A stretch of DNA of 64,000 nt from Paraburkholderia phosphatilytica (GCF_003443895.1 NZ_QQOA01000030.1:33867-97866); one strand, 5' to 3'; shown: positions 51,367-60,975, counted from the stretch's first letter. The notes: generated by a model not told the origin, from the letters alone. Numbers and translations are program-made.

Positions 51367-53484
51367 ATGGCAACCAGTCACGACAAGGCGCGCGTCGGCG
51401 TCGACATTGGCGGCACCTTCACCGACGTCGCGCTCGAACTCGGCGGCGCGCTCTTTTCCACCAAGGTCCTGACCGACTACACGGCGCCCGAGCGCGCGAT
51501 CATCAAGGGCATCGGCATCGTCGCCGACAAGGCCGGCATCCGCCTGCAGGACATCGGCGTGATCATTCACGGCACGACGCTCGCCACCAACGCGCTGATC
51601 GAACGCCGCGGCGCGCGCACCGCGTTCGTCACGACGCAAGGGTTTCGCGACACGATCGAGATGCGGACCGAGAACCGCTTCGAGCAGTACGACCTGAACA
51701 TCAAGCTCCCTCCTCCGCTGATCGAACGTTGCGACCGCTTCACGCTGAGCGAGCGCATCGATGCGCAAGGCGGCGTGCTGCTGTCGCCCACCGAAAGCCA
51801 GATCGCGGCGATCGTCGATCGTATCGAACAGGGCGGCTACGAGAGCGTCGCAATCGGCTTCATCCATGCATACGTAAACGGCGAGCACGAACGCATGATG
51901 CGCGATGCGATCGAAGCGCGGCTGCCGCATGTGTCGGTGTCCATCTCCAGCGAAGTGTCGCCGCAGATCCGCGAATTCGAGCGCTTCAACACGGTGTGCG
52001 CGAACGCGTATGTGCGGCCGATCATGAAGTCGTATCTGGACCGCCTGCAGGGCGAAGTGCGCGCGGCCGGCGCCGTGTGCCCGATTTTCATCATCCATTC
52101 CGGCGGCGGCATCGTGTCGATCGAAAGCGCGTCGGAATTTCCGGTGCGCCTGGTCGAATCGGGCCCCGCCGGCGGCGCGATCTTCGCCGCGCACATCGCC
52201 GCACGCTACGACCTGAATTCGGTCCTGTCGTTCGATATGGGCGGCACCACCGCGAAGATCTGCCTGATCGACGACCTCACGCCGAAAACGGCCAACACGT
52301 TCGAAGTCGCGCGCACGTACCGCTTCAAGAAAGGCAGCGGGATGCCGATCTCGATTCCGGTCGTGGAGATGGTGGAGATCGGCGCGGGCGGCGGCTCGAT
52401 CGCATCGCTCGACGTGATGCGGCAGATTCGCGTCGGCCCGCATAGTGCGGCATCGGAACCCGGCCCCGCGTGTTATCAGCGCGGCGGCACGCAGCCCACC
52501 GTGACGGACGCGGACCTGCTGCTCGGCCGTCTCGATCCCGCGAATTTTGCGGGCGGCTCGATTCCGCTCTCCGTCGATAACGCGGCCAGCGCGATGGTCG
52601 CAACTGTCGGCGCTTCAATCGATCTGAACGCCGAAGAAGCCGCCTACGGCGTAGCCGAAGTCGTCGACGAGAACATGAGCAACGCGGCACGCGTGCATGC
52701 GGTGGAAAGCGGCAAGGACATCGGCGACTACACGATGATCACGTTCGGCGGCGCAGGGCCGTTGCACGCCGCGCGGCTCTGCGAGAAGAGCGGCATCGCG
52801 AAGTTCATCGTGCCGCCGGGCGCGGGCGTCGGTTCCGCGATCGGCTTTCTGCGCGCGCCGTTCGGTTATGAAAGCGTGCGCAGCGCCAGCATGCGGCTGA
52901 ACGATTTCGATGCGAACGCGCTCAACGAAATCGTCGACCACCTGACGAACGAGTCCGTGCATTTCGCGCGTCAAGGTTCCGGCGATGCGGAGCCTGAAGT
53001 GGAGATCAAGGCGTTCATGCGCTACGTCGGCCAGGGTTGGGAGATCCCGGTGGCGATCGCGCATCGCCGTTTCGAAGCGAGCGATGCGAGCGCATTCCGC
53101 GACGCGTTCACGAAGGCATACACGCAGTTCTTCGGCCGGCCGATCGAAGGTCTCGACATCGAGATCGTCAGCTGGGCCGTGAAGGCGAGTTCGCCGTTGC
53201 CGCCCGTCGAGCGTTTGCAACTCGTGACGTCGCGCGATGCCGTCGCCGCGCCGAACACGCGCCGCATCTTCGACGCCGCGCTGCATCAGTTCGTCGACGC
53301 GGCGATCGTGGAACGCGGTTCGCTGAAAACTGGCGAATGCGTGCACGGCCCGGCGATCATCGTCGAGCCGGAAACGTCGACGCTCGTCACGTCGTCGTTC
53401 GACGCGACGGTGCAGCCCGACGGCTGCCTGCTGGTCGTCACCAAGGCAACGCGTGGCGCGCCCGCCCTCGCGAACCAGGAGTAA
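51367..53484 (+). CDS. Hydantoinase/oxoprolinase family protein, subunit A (HyuA-like)
   Basis: A 705-residue ATP-dependent amidohydrolase subunit of the N-methylhydantoinase / acetophenone carboxylase / acetone carboxylase family. The actin-like ATPase N-terminus is VGVDIGGTFTDVALE (residues 10-24), followed by IIHGTTLATNALIERRGA. The second ATPase motif is SFDMGGTTAKICLID (near 288-302). It is first in the operon hyuA - hyuB - udh-like - FAD oxidase - SDR - SDR, 4 bp before hyuB. The substrate is not evident; it could be a cyclic amide or a ketone/lactam ring. Confidence 0.88.
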   Translation: MATSHDKARVGVDIGGTFTDVALELGGALFSTKVLTDYTAPERAIIKGIGIVADKAGIRLQDIGVIIHGTTLATNALIERRGARTAFVTTQGFRDTIEMRTENRFEQYDLNIKLPPPLIERCDRFTLSERIDAQGGVLLSPTESQIAAIVDRIEQGGYESVAIGFIHAYVNGEHERMMRDAIEARLPHVSVSISSEVSPQIREFERFNTVCANAYVRPIMKSYLDRLQGEVRAAGAVCPIFIIHSGGGIVSIESASEFPVRLVESGPAGGAIFAAHIAARYDLNSVLSFDMGGTTAKICLIDDLTPKTANTFEVARTYRFKKGSGMPISIPVVEMVEIGAGGGSIASLDVMRQIRVGPHSAASEPGPACYQRGGTQPTVTDADLLLGRLDPANFAGGSIPLSVDNAASAMVATVGASIDLNAEEAAYGVAEVVDENMSNAARVHAVESGKDIGDYTMITFGGAGPLHAARLCEKSGIAKFIVPPGAGVGSAIGFLRAPFGYESVRSASMRLNDFDANALNEIVDHLTNESVHFARQGSGDAEPEVEIKAFMRYVGQGWEIPVAIAHRRFEASDASAFRDAFTKAYTQFFGRPIEGLDIEIVSWAVKASSPLPPVERLQLVTSRDAVAAPNTRRIFDAALHQFVDAAIVERGSLKTGECVHGPAIIVEPETSTLVTSSFDATVQPDGCLLVVTKATRGAPALANQE

Positions 53485-53488
53485 GAGC

Positions 53489-55171
53489 ATGTCATCCAGC
53501 AATCTCGACACCATCCACATGCAGGTGATGTGGAACCGGCTGATCTCCGTCGTCGAAGAACAGGCGCTGGCGCTGATCCGCACTGCGTTCAGCACCAGCG
53601 TGCGCGAAGCGGGCGACCTCTCCGCCGGCATCTTCGATAAACGCGGCCGCATGCTCGCGCAGGCCGTCACGGGCACGCCGGGCCACGTCAACACGATGGC
53701 CGAAGCCGTCGAGCACTTCATGAACGACATCGGCGTCGAGCGGATGTACGAAGGCGACGTCTATCTGACCAACGACCCGTGGAAAGGCACGGGCCATCTG
53801 CACGACTTCACGGTCGTGTCGCCGTCGTTCCATCACGGCGAGCTGATCGGCTACTTCGCGAGCACCGCGCACGTGGTCGATATCGGCGGCCGCGGTTTCG
53901 GCCCGGACTCGCGCGAGATCTACGAAGAAGGTCTGTTCGTGCCGATCATGAAGCTGATCGAGCGCGGCGAAGTGAACCGCGACCTGATCAACATCCTGCG
54001 CAACAACGTGCGCGAAGCCGACAAGGTGGTCGGCGATCTGTACGCACTCGCATCGTGCAACGAGACGGGCCACAAGCGGCTGATCGAGATGCTGAACGAG
54101 TTCGCGCTGAAGGACGTGGAAGGCATCGGCGAATTCATTCTGGCGCGCAGCCGCGAAGCCACGCTCGAACGCATTGCCGCGCTGCCGAAGGGCACGCAGA
54201 CCAACGACATGACGCTCGACGGCTACGACACGCCGGTCAAGCTCAACGTCACGCTAACCGTTTCCGACGATCACCTGCTCGCCGACTTCGCGGGTTCGTC
54301 GCCGGCCAGTCCGTTCGGCATCAACGTGCCGCTGCTGTATGCGAAAGCCTACGCATGCTACGGACTCAAATGCATCATCGCGCCGGAAGTGCCGAACAAC
54401 GCGGCATCGCTCGAACCGTTCCGCGTGCAGGCGCCCGCGGGCTGCATCCTGAATGCGCAGCGTCCGAGCCCCGTCGCCGTGCGTCACGTGCTCGGCCATT
54501 TTGTGCCGGACCTCGTGCTGGGCGCGCTGCACAAGATCCTGCCGGACCGCGTGCCCGCCGAAGGCTCGGGGGCGTTGTGGAATCTGCATGTGAGCGCACG
54601 TCCTGTGAGCGAGGAATCCGGCCTGAAAGGCAGCGAGATCCTGATGTTCAACAGCGGCGGCACCGGCGCACGCCCCGAGCTCGACGGCCTCTCCGCCACC
54701 GCGTTTCCGAGCGGCGTGCACGCGATGTCGGTCGAAGCAACGGAACAGGTCGGCCCGATCGTCGTGTGGCGCAAGGAGATGCGCTCGGATTCCGGCGGTG
54801 CCGGCGAGCATCGCGGCGGCCTCGGTCAGATCGTCGAGATCGGGCCGCGCATGGGCTACCGGTTCCGCTTCAACGCGATGTTCGATCGCATCGATCATCC
54901 GGCGCGTGGGCAGTCGGGCGGCAAGCCCGGCGCCGCCGGCGAAGTCACGCTCTCCGACGGCACGAAGATGAAGGGCAAAGGCACGCAGTTCGTGGAAGAG
55001 CATCAGCGTGTGGTGCTGTCGCTGCCGGGCGGCGGCGGCATCGGCTCGCCCGAACAGCGCGACCACGAAGCGCTCAGGCGCGACATCCGCAACGAGTACA
55101 TCTCCGAATCGCAACTGCGCGAAGACTACGGCATCTCGGCCGATGCGCTGCCGTCTTCCACCAGCCACTGA
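53489..55171 (+). CDS. Hydantoinase/oxoprolinase family protein, subunit B (HyuB-like)
   Basis: A 560-residue partner of the preceding subunit. Family features are EAGDLSAGIFDKRGRMLAQA near 40-60, YLTNDPWKGTGHLHDFTVVS near 92-111, and the C-terminal GGGGIGSP segment near 525. The start at 53489 follows AGGAG. Four bp separate it from subunit A and 10 bp from the next gene, so one transcript is likely. Confidence 0.9.
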   Translation: MSSSNLDTIHMQVMWNRLISVVEEQALALIRTAFSTSVREAGDLSAGIFDKRGRMLAQAVTGTPGHVNTMAEAVEHFMNDIGVERMYEGDVYLTNDPWKGTGHLHDFTVVSPSFHHGELIGYFASTAHVVDIGGRGFGPDSREIYEEGLFVPIMKLIERGEVNRDLINILRNNVREADKVVGDLYALASCNETGHKRLIEMLNEFALKDVEGIGEFILARSREATLERIAALPKGTQTNDMTLDGYDTPVKLNVTLTVSDDHLLADFAGSSPASPFGINVPLLYAKAYACYGLKCIIAPEVPNNAASLEPFRVQAPAGCILNAQRPSPVAVRHVLGHFVPDLVLGALHKILPDRVPAEGSGALWNLHVSARPVSEESGLKGSEILMFNSGGTGARPELDGLSATAFPSGVHAMSVEATEQVGPIVVWRKEMRSDSGGAGEHRGGLGQIVEIGPRMGYRFRFNAMFDRIDHPARGQSGGKPGAAGEVTLSDGTKMKGKGTQFVEEHQRVVLSLPGGGGIGSPEQRDHEALRRDIRNEYISESQLREDYGISADALPSSTSH

Positions 55172-55181
55172 GGACAGACCT

Positions 55182-56015
55182 ATGACCGACATCACGAAAC
55201 CGCCGTTCGGGAACATCCTGGTGACGGGCGCCGCCGGCGCATTGGGCTCGGTGCTGCGCGAATCGCTGCGCCCGTATGCCGCGCAGCTCACGCTGAACGA
55301 CCGCGAGCCGCTCGGCGACCTGCGCGAGAACGAACGCCACTTCGTCTGCGATCTGGCCGATCGCGACGCCGTGTTCAAGATGATGGATGGCGTGGACATG
55401 GTCATCCATCTCGGCGGCGCGCCGCGCGAAAACACCTTCCAGGTGATCCTCGATTCCAACATCGCGGGCAGTTACCACATCTACGAAGCGGCCCGGCAAT
55501 GCGGCGTGAAGCGCGTGATCTACGCGAGCTCGGTGCATGCGATCGGCTTCTACGAATGCGTGCAGACCATCGATGCGAACGTACCGCAGCGGCCGGATAG
55601 TCTCTACGGCGTGAGCAAGGCGTTCGTCGAAAATCTGTCGCGCTACTACTTCGACAAGTTCGGGCTGGAATCGGTGTGCATGCGGATCGGCTCGTGCTTT
55701 CCGAAGCCGGTCGATCGCCGCATGCTCGCGACGTGGCTCTCCTACGACGATTTCTCGCGCCTGTGTATCCGCGCGCTGATCACGCCGAGCGTCGGCCACA
55801 TGATCGTGTACGGCAACTCGAACAACAGCGCGAACTTCTGGGACAACTCGCAGGCAGGCTACCTCGGCTATCGCCCGCAGGATTCGGCGGATGCGTACGC
55901 GGCCGAGGTCCACGCGAACACCGAGGCGCGCGATCCGCGTCACCCGGCGGTCCGCTTCCAGGGCGGCCAGTTCGCCGCCGACGGTCATTTCGAAGACCCG
56001 AAAGAGTCCGCTTAG
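55182..56015 (+). CDS. NAD-dependent epimerase/dehydratase family, uronate-dehydrogenase-like
   Basis: A 277-residue extended-SDR enzyme. It has TGAAGALG (15-22), the catalytic Ser (YASSVHAIGFYE, ~116) and Tyr142-Lys146 (LYGVSK). The segments FDKFGLESVCMRIGSC, MLATWLSYDDF and WDNSQAGYLGYRPQD closely follow bacterial uronate dehydrogenase, which oxidises galacturonate/glucuronate to the lactone. No aldarate dehydratase gene is nearby, so in this operon it may act on another sugar or hydroxy compound. GAGGA precedes the ATG. Confidence 0.82.
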   Translation: MTDITKPPFGNILVTGAAGALGSVLRESLRPYAAQLTLNDREPLGDLRENERHFVCDLADRDAVFKMMDGVDMVIHLGGAPRENTFQVILDSNIAGSYHIYEAARQCGVKRVIYASSVHAIGFYECVQTIDANVPQRPDSLYGVSKAFVENLSRYYFDKFGLESVCMRIGSCFPKPVDRRMLATWLSYDDFSRLCIRALITPSVGHMIVYGNSNNSANFWDNSQAGYLGYRPQDSADAYAAEVHANTEARDPRHPAVRFQGGQFAADGHFEDPKESA

Positions 56016-56053
56016 GCGTTGTGACCCGGAACCACTGTTTGGACACTACGAAG

Positions 56054-57250
56054 ATGGCACAACAGGCATCGAAGTCTCACTACGACGTCGTGATCGTCGG
56101 CGGCGCGGTGATCGGCAGCGCGACCGCGTATTTTCTCGCGAAGAACCCCGATTTCGACGGCTCGGTGCTGGTCGTCGAACGCGACTGGTCGTATGCGAAA
56201 TCCGCGACGGCGCTGTCCAGCGCGTCGATCCGGCATCAGTTCTCGAACCCGCTCAACATCCAGATTTCGCGGTTCGGCACTGAGTTCATCCGGCACTTCC
56301 ATGAACTGGTCGAAGTGGATGGCGACGCGCCCGAACTCGGCTTCAAGGAAAACGGCTATCTGTACCTGGGCGATGCGAACGGCGCGCCGATGTTCGAGCG
56401 CAACTATCACACGCAACGCGAAAACGGCGCCGACGTCGTGCTGCTCGATCGCGAACAGCTGGGCTCGCGCTTTTCGTGGCTCAACACGGAGGGGCTCGTC
56501 AACGGCGTCTACGGGCAAACGGGCGAAGGCTGGTTCGACAGCTACGGCCTGCTGCAGGGCATGCGTCGCAAGGCGCGCGCGCTCGGCATCGAATACATCG
56601 AAAACGAAGTGGTCGAGATTCTTCGCGAAGGCTCGAAGGTCACCGGCGTGGTGCTGCAAAGCGGCGAGACCATCCATTGCGACACGATGGTCAATGCGGC
56701 AGGTACGCGCGGCCCGGCGATGGCGCGCCTCGCCGGCCTGAACATTCCCGTCGAGCCGCGCAAGCGTTGCCTGTTCGTCTTCGATTGCCGCACGCCGCTG
56801 GAAGGCACCGTACCGCTGACGATCGACACCACCGGGATCTTCTTCAGGCCCGAGGGCAAGTACTTCCTGACTGGCTGCTATCCGGAGCCCGATCCGCTTG
56901 CCGATGTGAACGACTTCGACGTGATCCACAACGAGTTCGACGACATCATCTGGCCCGCGCTCGCCGAACGCATTCCCGCGTTCGAAGCGATCAAGGTCGT
57001 GAACGCGTGGGCGGGACACTATGATTTCTGCGTGCTCGATCACAACGCGATCGTCGGTCCGCATCCGGAGGTGACGAACTTCCTGTTCGCGAACGGCTTC
57101 AGCGGTCACGGCCTGCAGCAGTCGCCCGCAGTCGGGCGCGGCCTCTCCGAACTCATCGCGTACGGCGAATACCGTGCGCTCGATCTTGCGCCGCTCGGCT
57201 ATCAGCGCGTGATCGACAACCAGCCCTTCCTCGAGGAAGGCGTGATCTGA
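56054..57250 (+). CDS. FAD-dependent oxidoreductase, DAO family (sarcosine/glycine oxidase-like)
   Basis: A 398-residue flavoprotein of the D-amino-acid oxidase fold. The dinucleotide motif is DVVIVGGAVIGSATAYFL (~10-27), followed by SSASIRHQFSNPLN, VNAAGTRGPAMARLAGL (~215-231), and the C-terminal FAD-site FLFANGFSGHGLQQSPAVGR (~343-362). The family oxidises C-N bonds of secondary or D-amino acids and N-methyl compounds. This suits an operon with hydantoinase genes and points to a nitrogenous substrate (inference). Confidence 0.87.
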   Translation: MAQQASKSHYDVVIVGGAVIGSATAYFLAKNPDFDGSVLVVERDWSYAKSATALSSASIRHQFSNPLNIQISRFGTEFIRHFHELVEVDGDAPELGFKENGYLYLGDANGAPMFERNYHTQRENGADVVLLDREQLGSRFSWLNTEGLVNGVYGQTGEGWFDSYGLLQGMRRKARALGIEYIENEVVEILREGSKVTGVVLQSGETIHCDTMVNAAGTRGPAMARLAGLNIPVEPRKRCLFVFDCRTPLEGTVPLTIDTTGIFFRPEGKYFLTGCYPEPDPLADVNDFDVIHNEFDDIIWPALAERIPAFEAIKVVNAWAGHYDFCVLDHNAIVGPHPEVTNFLFANGFSGHGLQQSPAVGRGLSELIAYGEYRALDLAPLGYQRVIDNQPFLEEGVI

Positions 57251-57276
57251 CCTGGCTCAACGAGCAACCCCACTCC

Positions 57277-58017
57277 ATGAACTCACACTCGTACCAGACC
57301 GCGCTCGTGACCGGCGCGTCGAGCGGCATCGGCCGGGCCATCGCGCAACGGCTGGTCAAGGAAGGCCTGCAGGTTTACGCGGTCGGTCGCGACGCGAACG
57401 CGCTCGAAGCGCTCGCAGCGGAGTGCAAGGTCACGCCGCTCGCGGTCGATCTGCGCGATCCGTCCGCGCTGGCAGACGTTTTCGAACGCGTGGAGATCGA
57501 TGTGGTCGTGAACAACGCGGGGCTGCTGCCGGCCATCGCGCGCTTCGACCAGAGCACGCCAGCCGACATCGACGCGATGATCGACATCAACCTGCGCGCG
57601 CCGCTTCGCCTCGCGCATAGGGCGCTCGACGGGATGATGAAGCGCAAGCGTGGGCACCTGTTCTTCATCGGTTCGAGCGCGGGACGCTTTCCGCATCCGA
57701 ACACGGCCGTCTATGGCGCGACCAAAGCCGCGATCAGCCTGTTCTGCGACTCGCTGCGCTGCGATCTGCTCGGCAGCAAGGTGCGCGTGACGGAAATCGC
57801 GCCCGGCCGCGTGCAGACCAGCCTGTATCGCACCGCGCTCGGCGAACAGGGGGCGAACGAAAAGCTCTACGACGCCTACCGCTCGATCCAGCCGGAGCAC
57901 ATCGCGGAGCTGATCGCGACCGCGATCGCGCTGCCCGATTTCGTCGACGTATCGCGCATGGAAGTATTCCCGACCGACCAGGCGCCAGGCGGCTCCCAGA
58001 TCGTCTCCGTGAAGTAA
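57277..58017 (+). CDS. Short-chain dehydrogenase/reductase (first of two)
   Basis: A 246-residue classical SDR. It has TGASSGIGRAIAQ (10-22), NNAG in VVVNNAGLLP, catalytic Ser in FIGSSAGRF, and YGATK with Tyr/Lys. It lies 26 bp after the FAD oxidase gene and 30 bp before a second SDR gene in the same operon. It probably oxidises a hydroxy intermediate; substrate unknown. Confidence 0.9.
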   Translation: MNSHSYQTALVTGASSGIGRAIAQRLVKEGLQVYAVGRDANALEALAAECKVTPLAVDLRDPSALADVFERVEIDVVVNNAGLLPAIARFDQSTPADIDAMIDINLRAPLRLAHRALDGMMKRKRGHLFFIGSSAGRFPHPNTAVYGATKAAISLFCDSLRCDLLGSKVRVTEIAPGRVQTSLYRTALGEQGANEKLYDAYRSIQPEHIAELIATAIALPDFVDVSRMEVFPTDQAPGGSQIVSVK

Positions 58018-58047
58018 TTCAGCATCCCGAAAGGATTGAACCCGATC

Positions 58048-58800
58048 ATGAAGAATCAACGAGTGGTGATTACCGGCGGCGCTTCCGGCCTCGGTCTCTC
58101 TGTCGCGAAGCTGATGCTGGCGAACGGCGCGGAAAGCCTTGCGCTGATCGACAGGAACGGCCCGCTGCTCGCCGAGACCGTCGGCAATCTGCGGGCCGAA
58201 GGCCATACGGTATTTGCCGTCGAAGGCGACATCACGCGCAAGGACACTGCGCACCGCGCATTCGGCGAAGCGCTGGAGCAGCTCGGCCGTGTGGACTGTC
58301 TCGTCAATAGCGCGGCGATCTATCCGCGCGCGCCGATTCTCGAAATCTCCGACGACGAATGGGACCTCGAAAACGCCGTCAACATCAAGGGCACGTATCA
58401 CATGACGGTGGCCGCGATCCTGCACATGCACGACCGGCCGAAGGTCGAGGCGCACGTGGCGGGCCGCATCGTCAACATCACGTCGGTGGATGCGTTCAAG
58501 GCTCATCCGCAGAATGCGCACTACGCGGCGACGAAGGCCGCCGTGGTCAGCCTGACGAAGTCGTTCGCGCATGAAGTGGCGAAGGACGGCATCCTCGTCA
58601 ACTCGGTGGCGCCCGCCGGTTTCGCGACCGACAAGGCGAAAAAGCTCGGCTTTCTCGGCGAGCTCGCGGCGGCCAATCCGCTCGGCCGCGCTGCTGAACC
58701 GGAAGAGATCGCGCAGTGGGTGGTGATGCTGGCAAGCAGCCGCAACACCTATGCGACCGGAGAAAACGTGATCGTCAGCGGCGGGTATATCTACGCCTGA
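58048..58800 (+). CDS. Short-chain dehydrogenase/reductase (second of two)
   Basis: A 250-residue classical SDR, not a duplicate of its neighbour. It has TGGASGLGLSVAKLM, NSAAIYPRAP (NSA in place of NNAG), catalytic Ser in NITSVDAF, and YAATK. The start at 58048 (ATG) has AAAGGA 12 nt upstream; a TTG at 58036 sits immediately on that signal and was rejected. Last gene of the operon, upstream of the GntR regulator. Confidence 0.9.
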   Translation: MKNQRVVITGGASGLGLSVAKLMLANGAESLALIDRNGPLLAETVGNLRAEGHTVFAVEGDITRKDTAHRAFGEALEQLGRVDCLVNSAAIYPRAPILEISDDEWDLENAVNIKGTYHMTVAAILHMHDRPKVEAHVAGRIVNITSVDAFKAHPQNAHYAATKAAVVSLTKSFAHEVAKDGILVNSVAPAGFATDKAKKLGFLGELAAANPLGRAAEPEEIAQWVVMLASSRNTYATGENVIVSGGYIYA

Positions 58801-58864
58801 CACGGCCCCGAAGTCGTCCTGAAAGCCGCCCGCGCACAAGCGCCAAGGCGGCGCCCGCGCGCAT

Positions 58865-58893
58865 GACTATGTTAAAGTCATACTATGTCATAC
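58865..58893. promoter_or_regulatory. Direct repeats upstream of the GntR gene, candidate autoregulatory site
   Basis: GTCATAC occurs at 58877-58883 and 58887-58893, and ACTATGTTA / ACTATGTCA at 58866-58874 and 58882-58890. The half-site TATGTCA matches the strings at 51253 and 61175 upstream of the other two transcripts of this island. This suggests that one GntR protein binds all three; it is inference from sequence similarity only. Confidence 0.45.
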
Positions 58894-58993
58894 GGCGTAG
58901 GTCAAGCAACCGCGGCTACCGCGAACCCACGCCCCGCGGTGTGTCTGCATCCGAAATTGCAGAGCCTTGAACTTATGGCGTGGAGCTTCTGGA

Positions 58994-59746
58994 ATGACTC
59001 TGGACGCTGAAACCCTGCTGAAAAACGCGGCCAGTTCCGGCAAGCGTCGCAGCCTGACGGAACTCGTCATTCAAGCGTTGAACGACAAGATCGATCGCGG
59101 CGAATATGCGCCTGGCGCCAAGCTGCCGACCGAACCCGAACTCTGCACCGAATTCGGCGTGAGCCGCACCGTGATCCGCGAAGCGGTCGCATCGCTGAAG
59201 CTTGGCCGCCGTCTGATCGCGCGGCACGGCGTGGGCGTATTCGTGAGCGACAACACGGCAGCATCGTCGGGCACCGAGTTCATCGATACGCGCACGCTCA
59301 ACAATTCGATGCACGTGCTCGAGCTGCGCATCGGCGTCGAAACCGAATGTGCGGCGTACGCTGCGCAACGCCGCTCCGACGCGCATCTGCGTGCGTTGAA
59401 GGAAGTCTATGCGCGCATGGAGATCGTGCCGGTGGACGACGAAGCGGAATGCGCGCGCGCGGACTTCGAATTCCATCTCGCGGTGGCAACCTGCTCGGAG
59501 AACCCGCACTTCACGTCGATCCTGCGGTCGCTTGGCCAGGAGATCATCATCGACCTGCGCCTCAAGCATGCGAAGGCGGATGCGAAAGAGCGCAAGACCT
59601 ACATCCGGCGCATCCAGCGCGAGCACGGCGATATTCTCGATGCGATCGAAACCCAGGATGTGACCGCAGCGCGGCGCGCGATGCGCCGGCATCTGAACGA
59701 AAGCCTTGAACGCTATCACCACCTGTCGAGCAGCCGCGGCGAGTAG
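58994..59746 (+). CDS. GntR-family regulator, FadR/FCD type
   Basis: A 250-residue regulator. The winged HTH has LNDKIDRGEYAPGAKLPTEP, FGVSRTVIREAVASLK and GVGVFV at about residues 30-85. The FCD domain follows, with LELRIGVETECAAYAAQR, FEFHLAVATCSENPHF and HGDILDAIETQD, which carries the usual acidic and His metal ligands. The start at 58994 has GGAG 9 nt upstream. It sits between the hydantoinase operon and the convergent LivK-type gene, and probably controls both. Confidence 0.9.
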   Translation: MTLDAETLLKNAASSGKRRSLTELVIQALNDKIDRGEYAPGAKLPTEPELCTEFGVSRTVIREAVASLKLGRRLIARHGVGVFVSDNTAASSGTEFIDTRTLNNSMHVLELRIGVETECAAYAAQRRSDAHLRALKEVYARMEIVPVDDEAECARADFEFHLAVATCSENPHFTSILRSLGQEIIIDLRLKHAKADAKERKTYIRRIQREHGDILDAIETQDVTAARRAMRRHLNESLERYHHLSSSRGE

Positions 59747-59758
59747 GTGCATCGTCGC

Positions 59759-59791
59759 AAAAGGGAAAGCGTCGGCTTGACGCTTTCCCTT
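59759..59791 (-). terminator. Strong hairpin terminator between convergent GntR and LivK-type genes
   Basis: AAGGGAAAGCGTC (59761-59773) pairs perfectly with GACGCTTTCCCTT (59779-59791) around a 5-nt loop. The minus strand runs into TTTT after the stem, so it best serves the binding-protein gene that ends at 59803. It may also stop GntR transcription. Confidence 0.8.
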
Positions 59792-59802
59792 GGCTAAGAC
59801 GA

Positions 59803-60975
59803 TCAGTTCTTCAGCGGCTCGACCTTGTTGCCGGTTGCAATCGCCTGCGGCACCCACTTGCCATCCACCACCTTGTAGAAGGTTGCCGTCGGGTCCTTCA
59901 TGTCGCCGTTCTGCAGGAACGCGATGTTGCCCGAGATGCCCTCGAACGACACCGATTTGACGAACGGCCCGTACACCTTCGGATCCGTCGAATTCGCCTT
60001 GCGCATCGCGTTGATCAGCACCCAGGTTGCGTCGTAGGCAGCCGGTGAATAGGCGACCACGCCTTCGCCGAATTTCGCCTTCATGCGGTCGTCGAATTCC
60101 TTGCCCGCTTTCATCTTCGCGAGCGGCACGCCGTAGTCCCACGAATACGCGCCCTCGGCGGTGTCGCCCGCCACCTTCAGGAACGTGTCGTTCTCGAAAC
60201 TGCCGCCGCCCAGCAGGATCGCCTTGATGCCGAGCTGGCGCATCTGCTTCACCAGCATGCCCGCCTGCTGGTCGAGACCGCCCCAGAAGATCACGTCGGG
60301 TTCGTGCGCCTTGATGGTCGTCAGTTGCGACTTGAAGTCGACGGCCTTGTCGGTCGTGAACTCGCGATCGACGATCTTGCCGCCCGCCGCCTCCACGCCC
60401 TTCACGAACTCGTCGGCCATGCCTTGCCCGAACGCGGTACGGTCGTCGAGCACCGCGATGCTCTTGCCCTTCAGCGCATCCACCGCCGAGTGGCCCGCGA
60501 GCTGTCCCATCTGCGCGTCCGAATTCACGACACGGAACACGTACGTGAAGCCCTGCTCCGTCAGAGTCGGGTTGGTCGCGGTCGGCGACACCATCGGAAT
60601 GCCCGCGCCGTTGTAGATGCGCGAAGCCGGAATGCTGGTGCCCGAGTTGAAGTGCCCCACGATGCCGGCCACCTTCTCGTCGACCATCTTCTGCGCGACC
60701 TGCGAGCCCGTGCGCGGGTCGCCCTGATCGTCCTCGGCGTCGAGCACGAAATGCACCGTCTGGCCGCCGATCTGCAGCTTCTTCGCGTTCGCGTCGTCGA
60801 CCGCGAGCTGCGCGCCGTTTCTCAGGTCCACGCCGTAGTGCGCGGACGCGCCGGTCAGCGGCGCGGCAAAGCCGATCGTGACGTCGGCGGCCCATGCCGC
60901 GGGGCTGGTCATGGCCACGCCTGCGGCCAGCGAAGCGGCAAGCACCACGGGTCGGATTACAAAGGGAATCTTCAT
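59803..60975 (-). CDS. Branched-chain-amino-acid-type ABC substrate-binding protein (LivK-like), orphan
   Basis: A 390-residue periplasmic binding protein (Peripla_BP_6). The signal peptide has basic residues early, then an Ala-rich core ending SPAAWAAD (~residue 30). Family features are GFAAPLTGASAHYGVDLRNG and GIVGHFNSGTSIPASRIYNG. No permease or ATPase gene accompanies it, so it must use a transporter encoded elsewhere. The start at 60975 was preferred over an upstream frame that would displace the signal peptide. Confidence 0.9.
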   Translation of the reverse strand: MKIPFVIRPVVLAASLAAGVAMTSPAAWAADVTIGFAAPLTGASAHYGVDLRNGAQLAVDDANAKKLQIGGQTVHFVLDAEDDQGDPRTGSQVAQKMVDEKVAGIVGHFNSGTSIPASRIYNGAGIPMVSPTATNPTLTEQGFTYVFRVVNSDAQMGQLAGHSAVDALKGKSIAVLDDRTAFGQGMADEFVKGVEAAGGKIVDREFTTDKAVDFKSQLTTIKAHEPDVIFWGGLDQQAGMLVKQMRQLGIKAILLGGGSFENDTFLKVAGDTAEGAYSWDYGVPLAKMKAGKEFDDRMKAKFGEGVVAYSPAAYDATWVLINAMRKANSTDPKVYGPFVKSVSFEGISGNIAFLQNGDMKDPTATFYKVVDGKWVPQAIATGNKVEPLKN

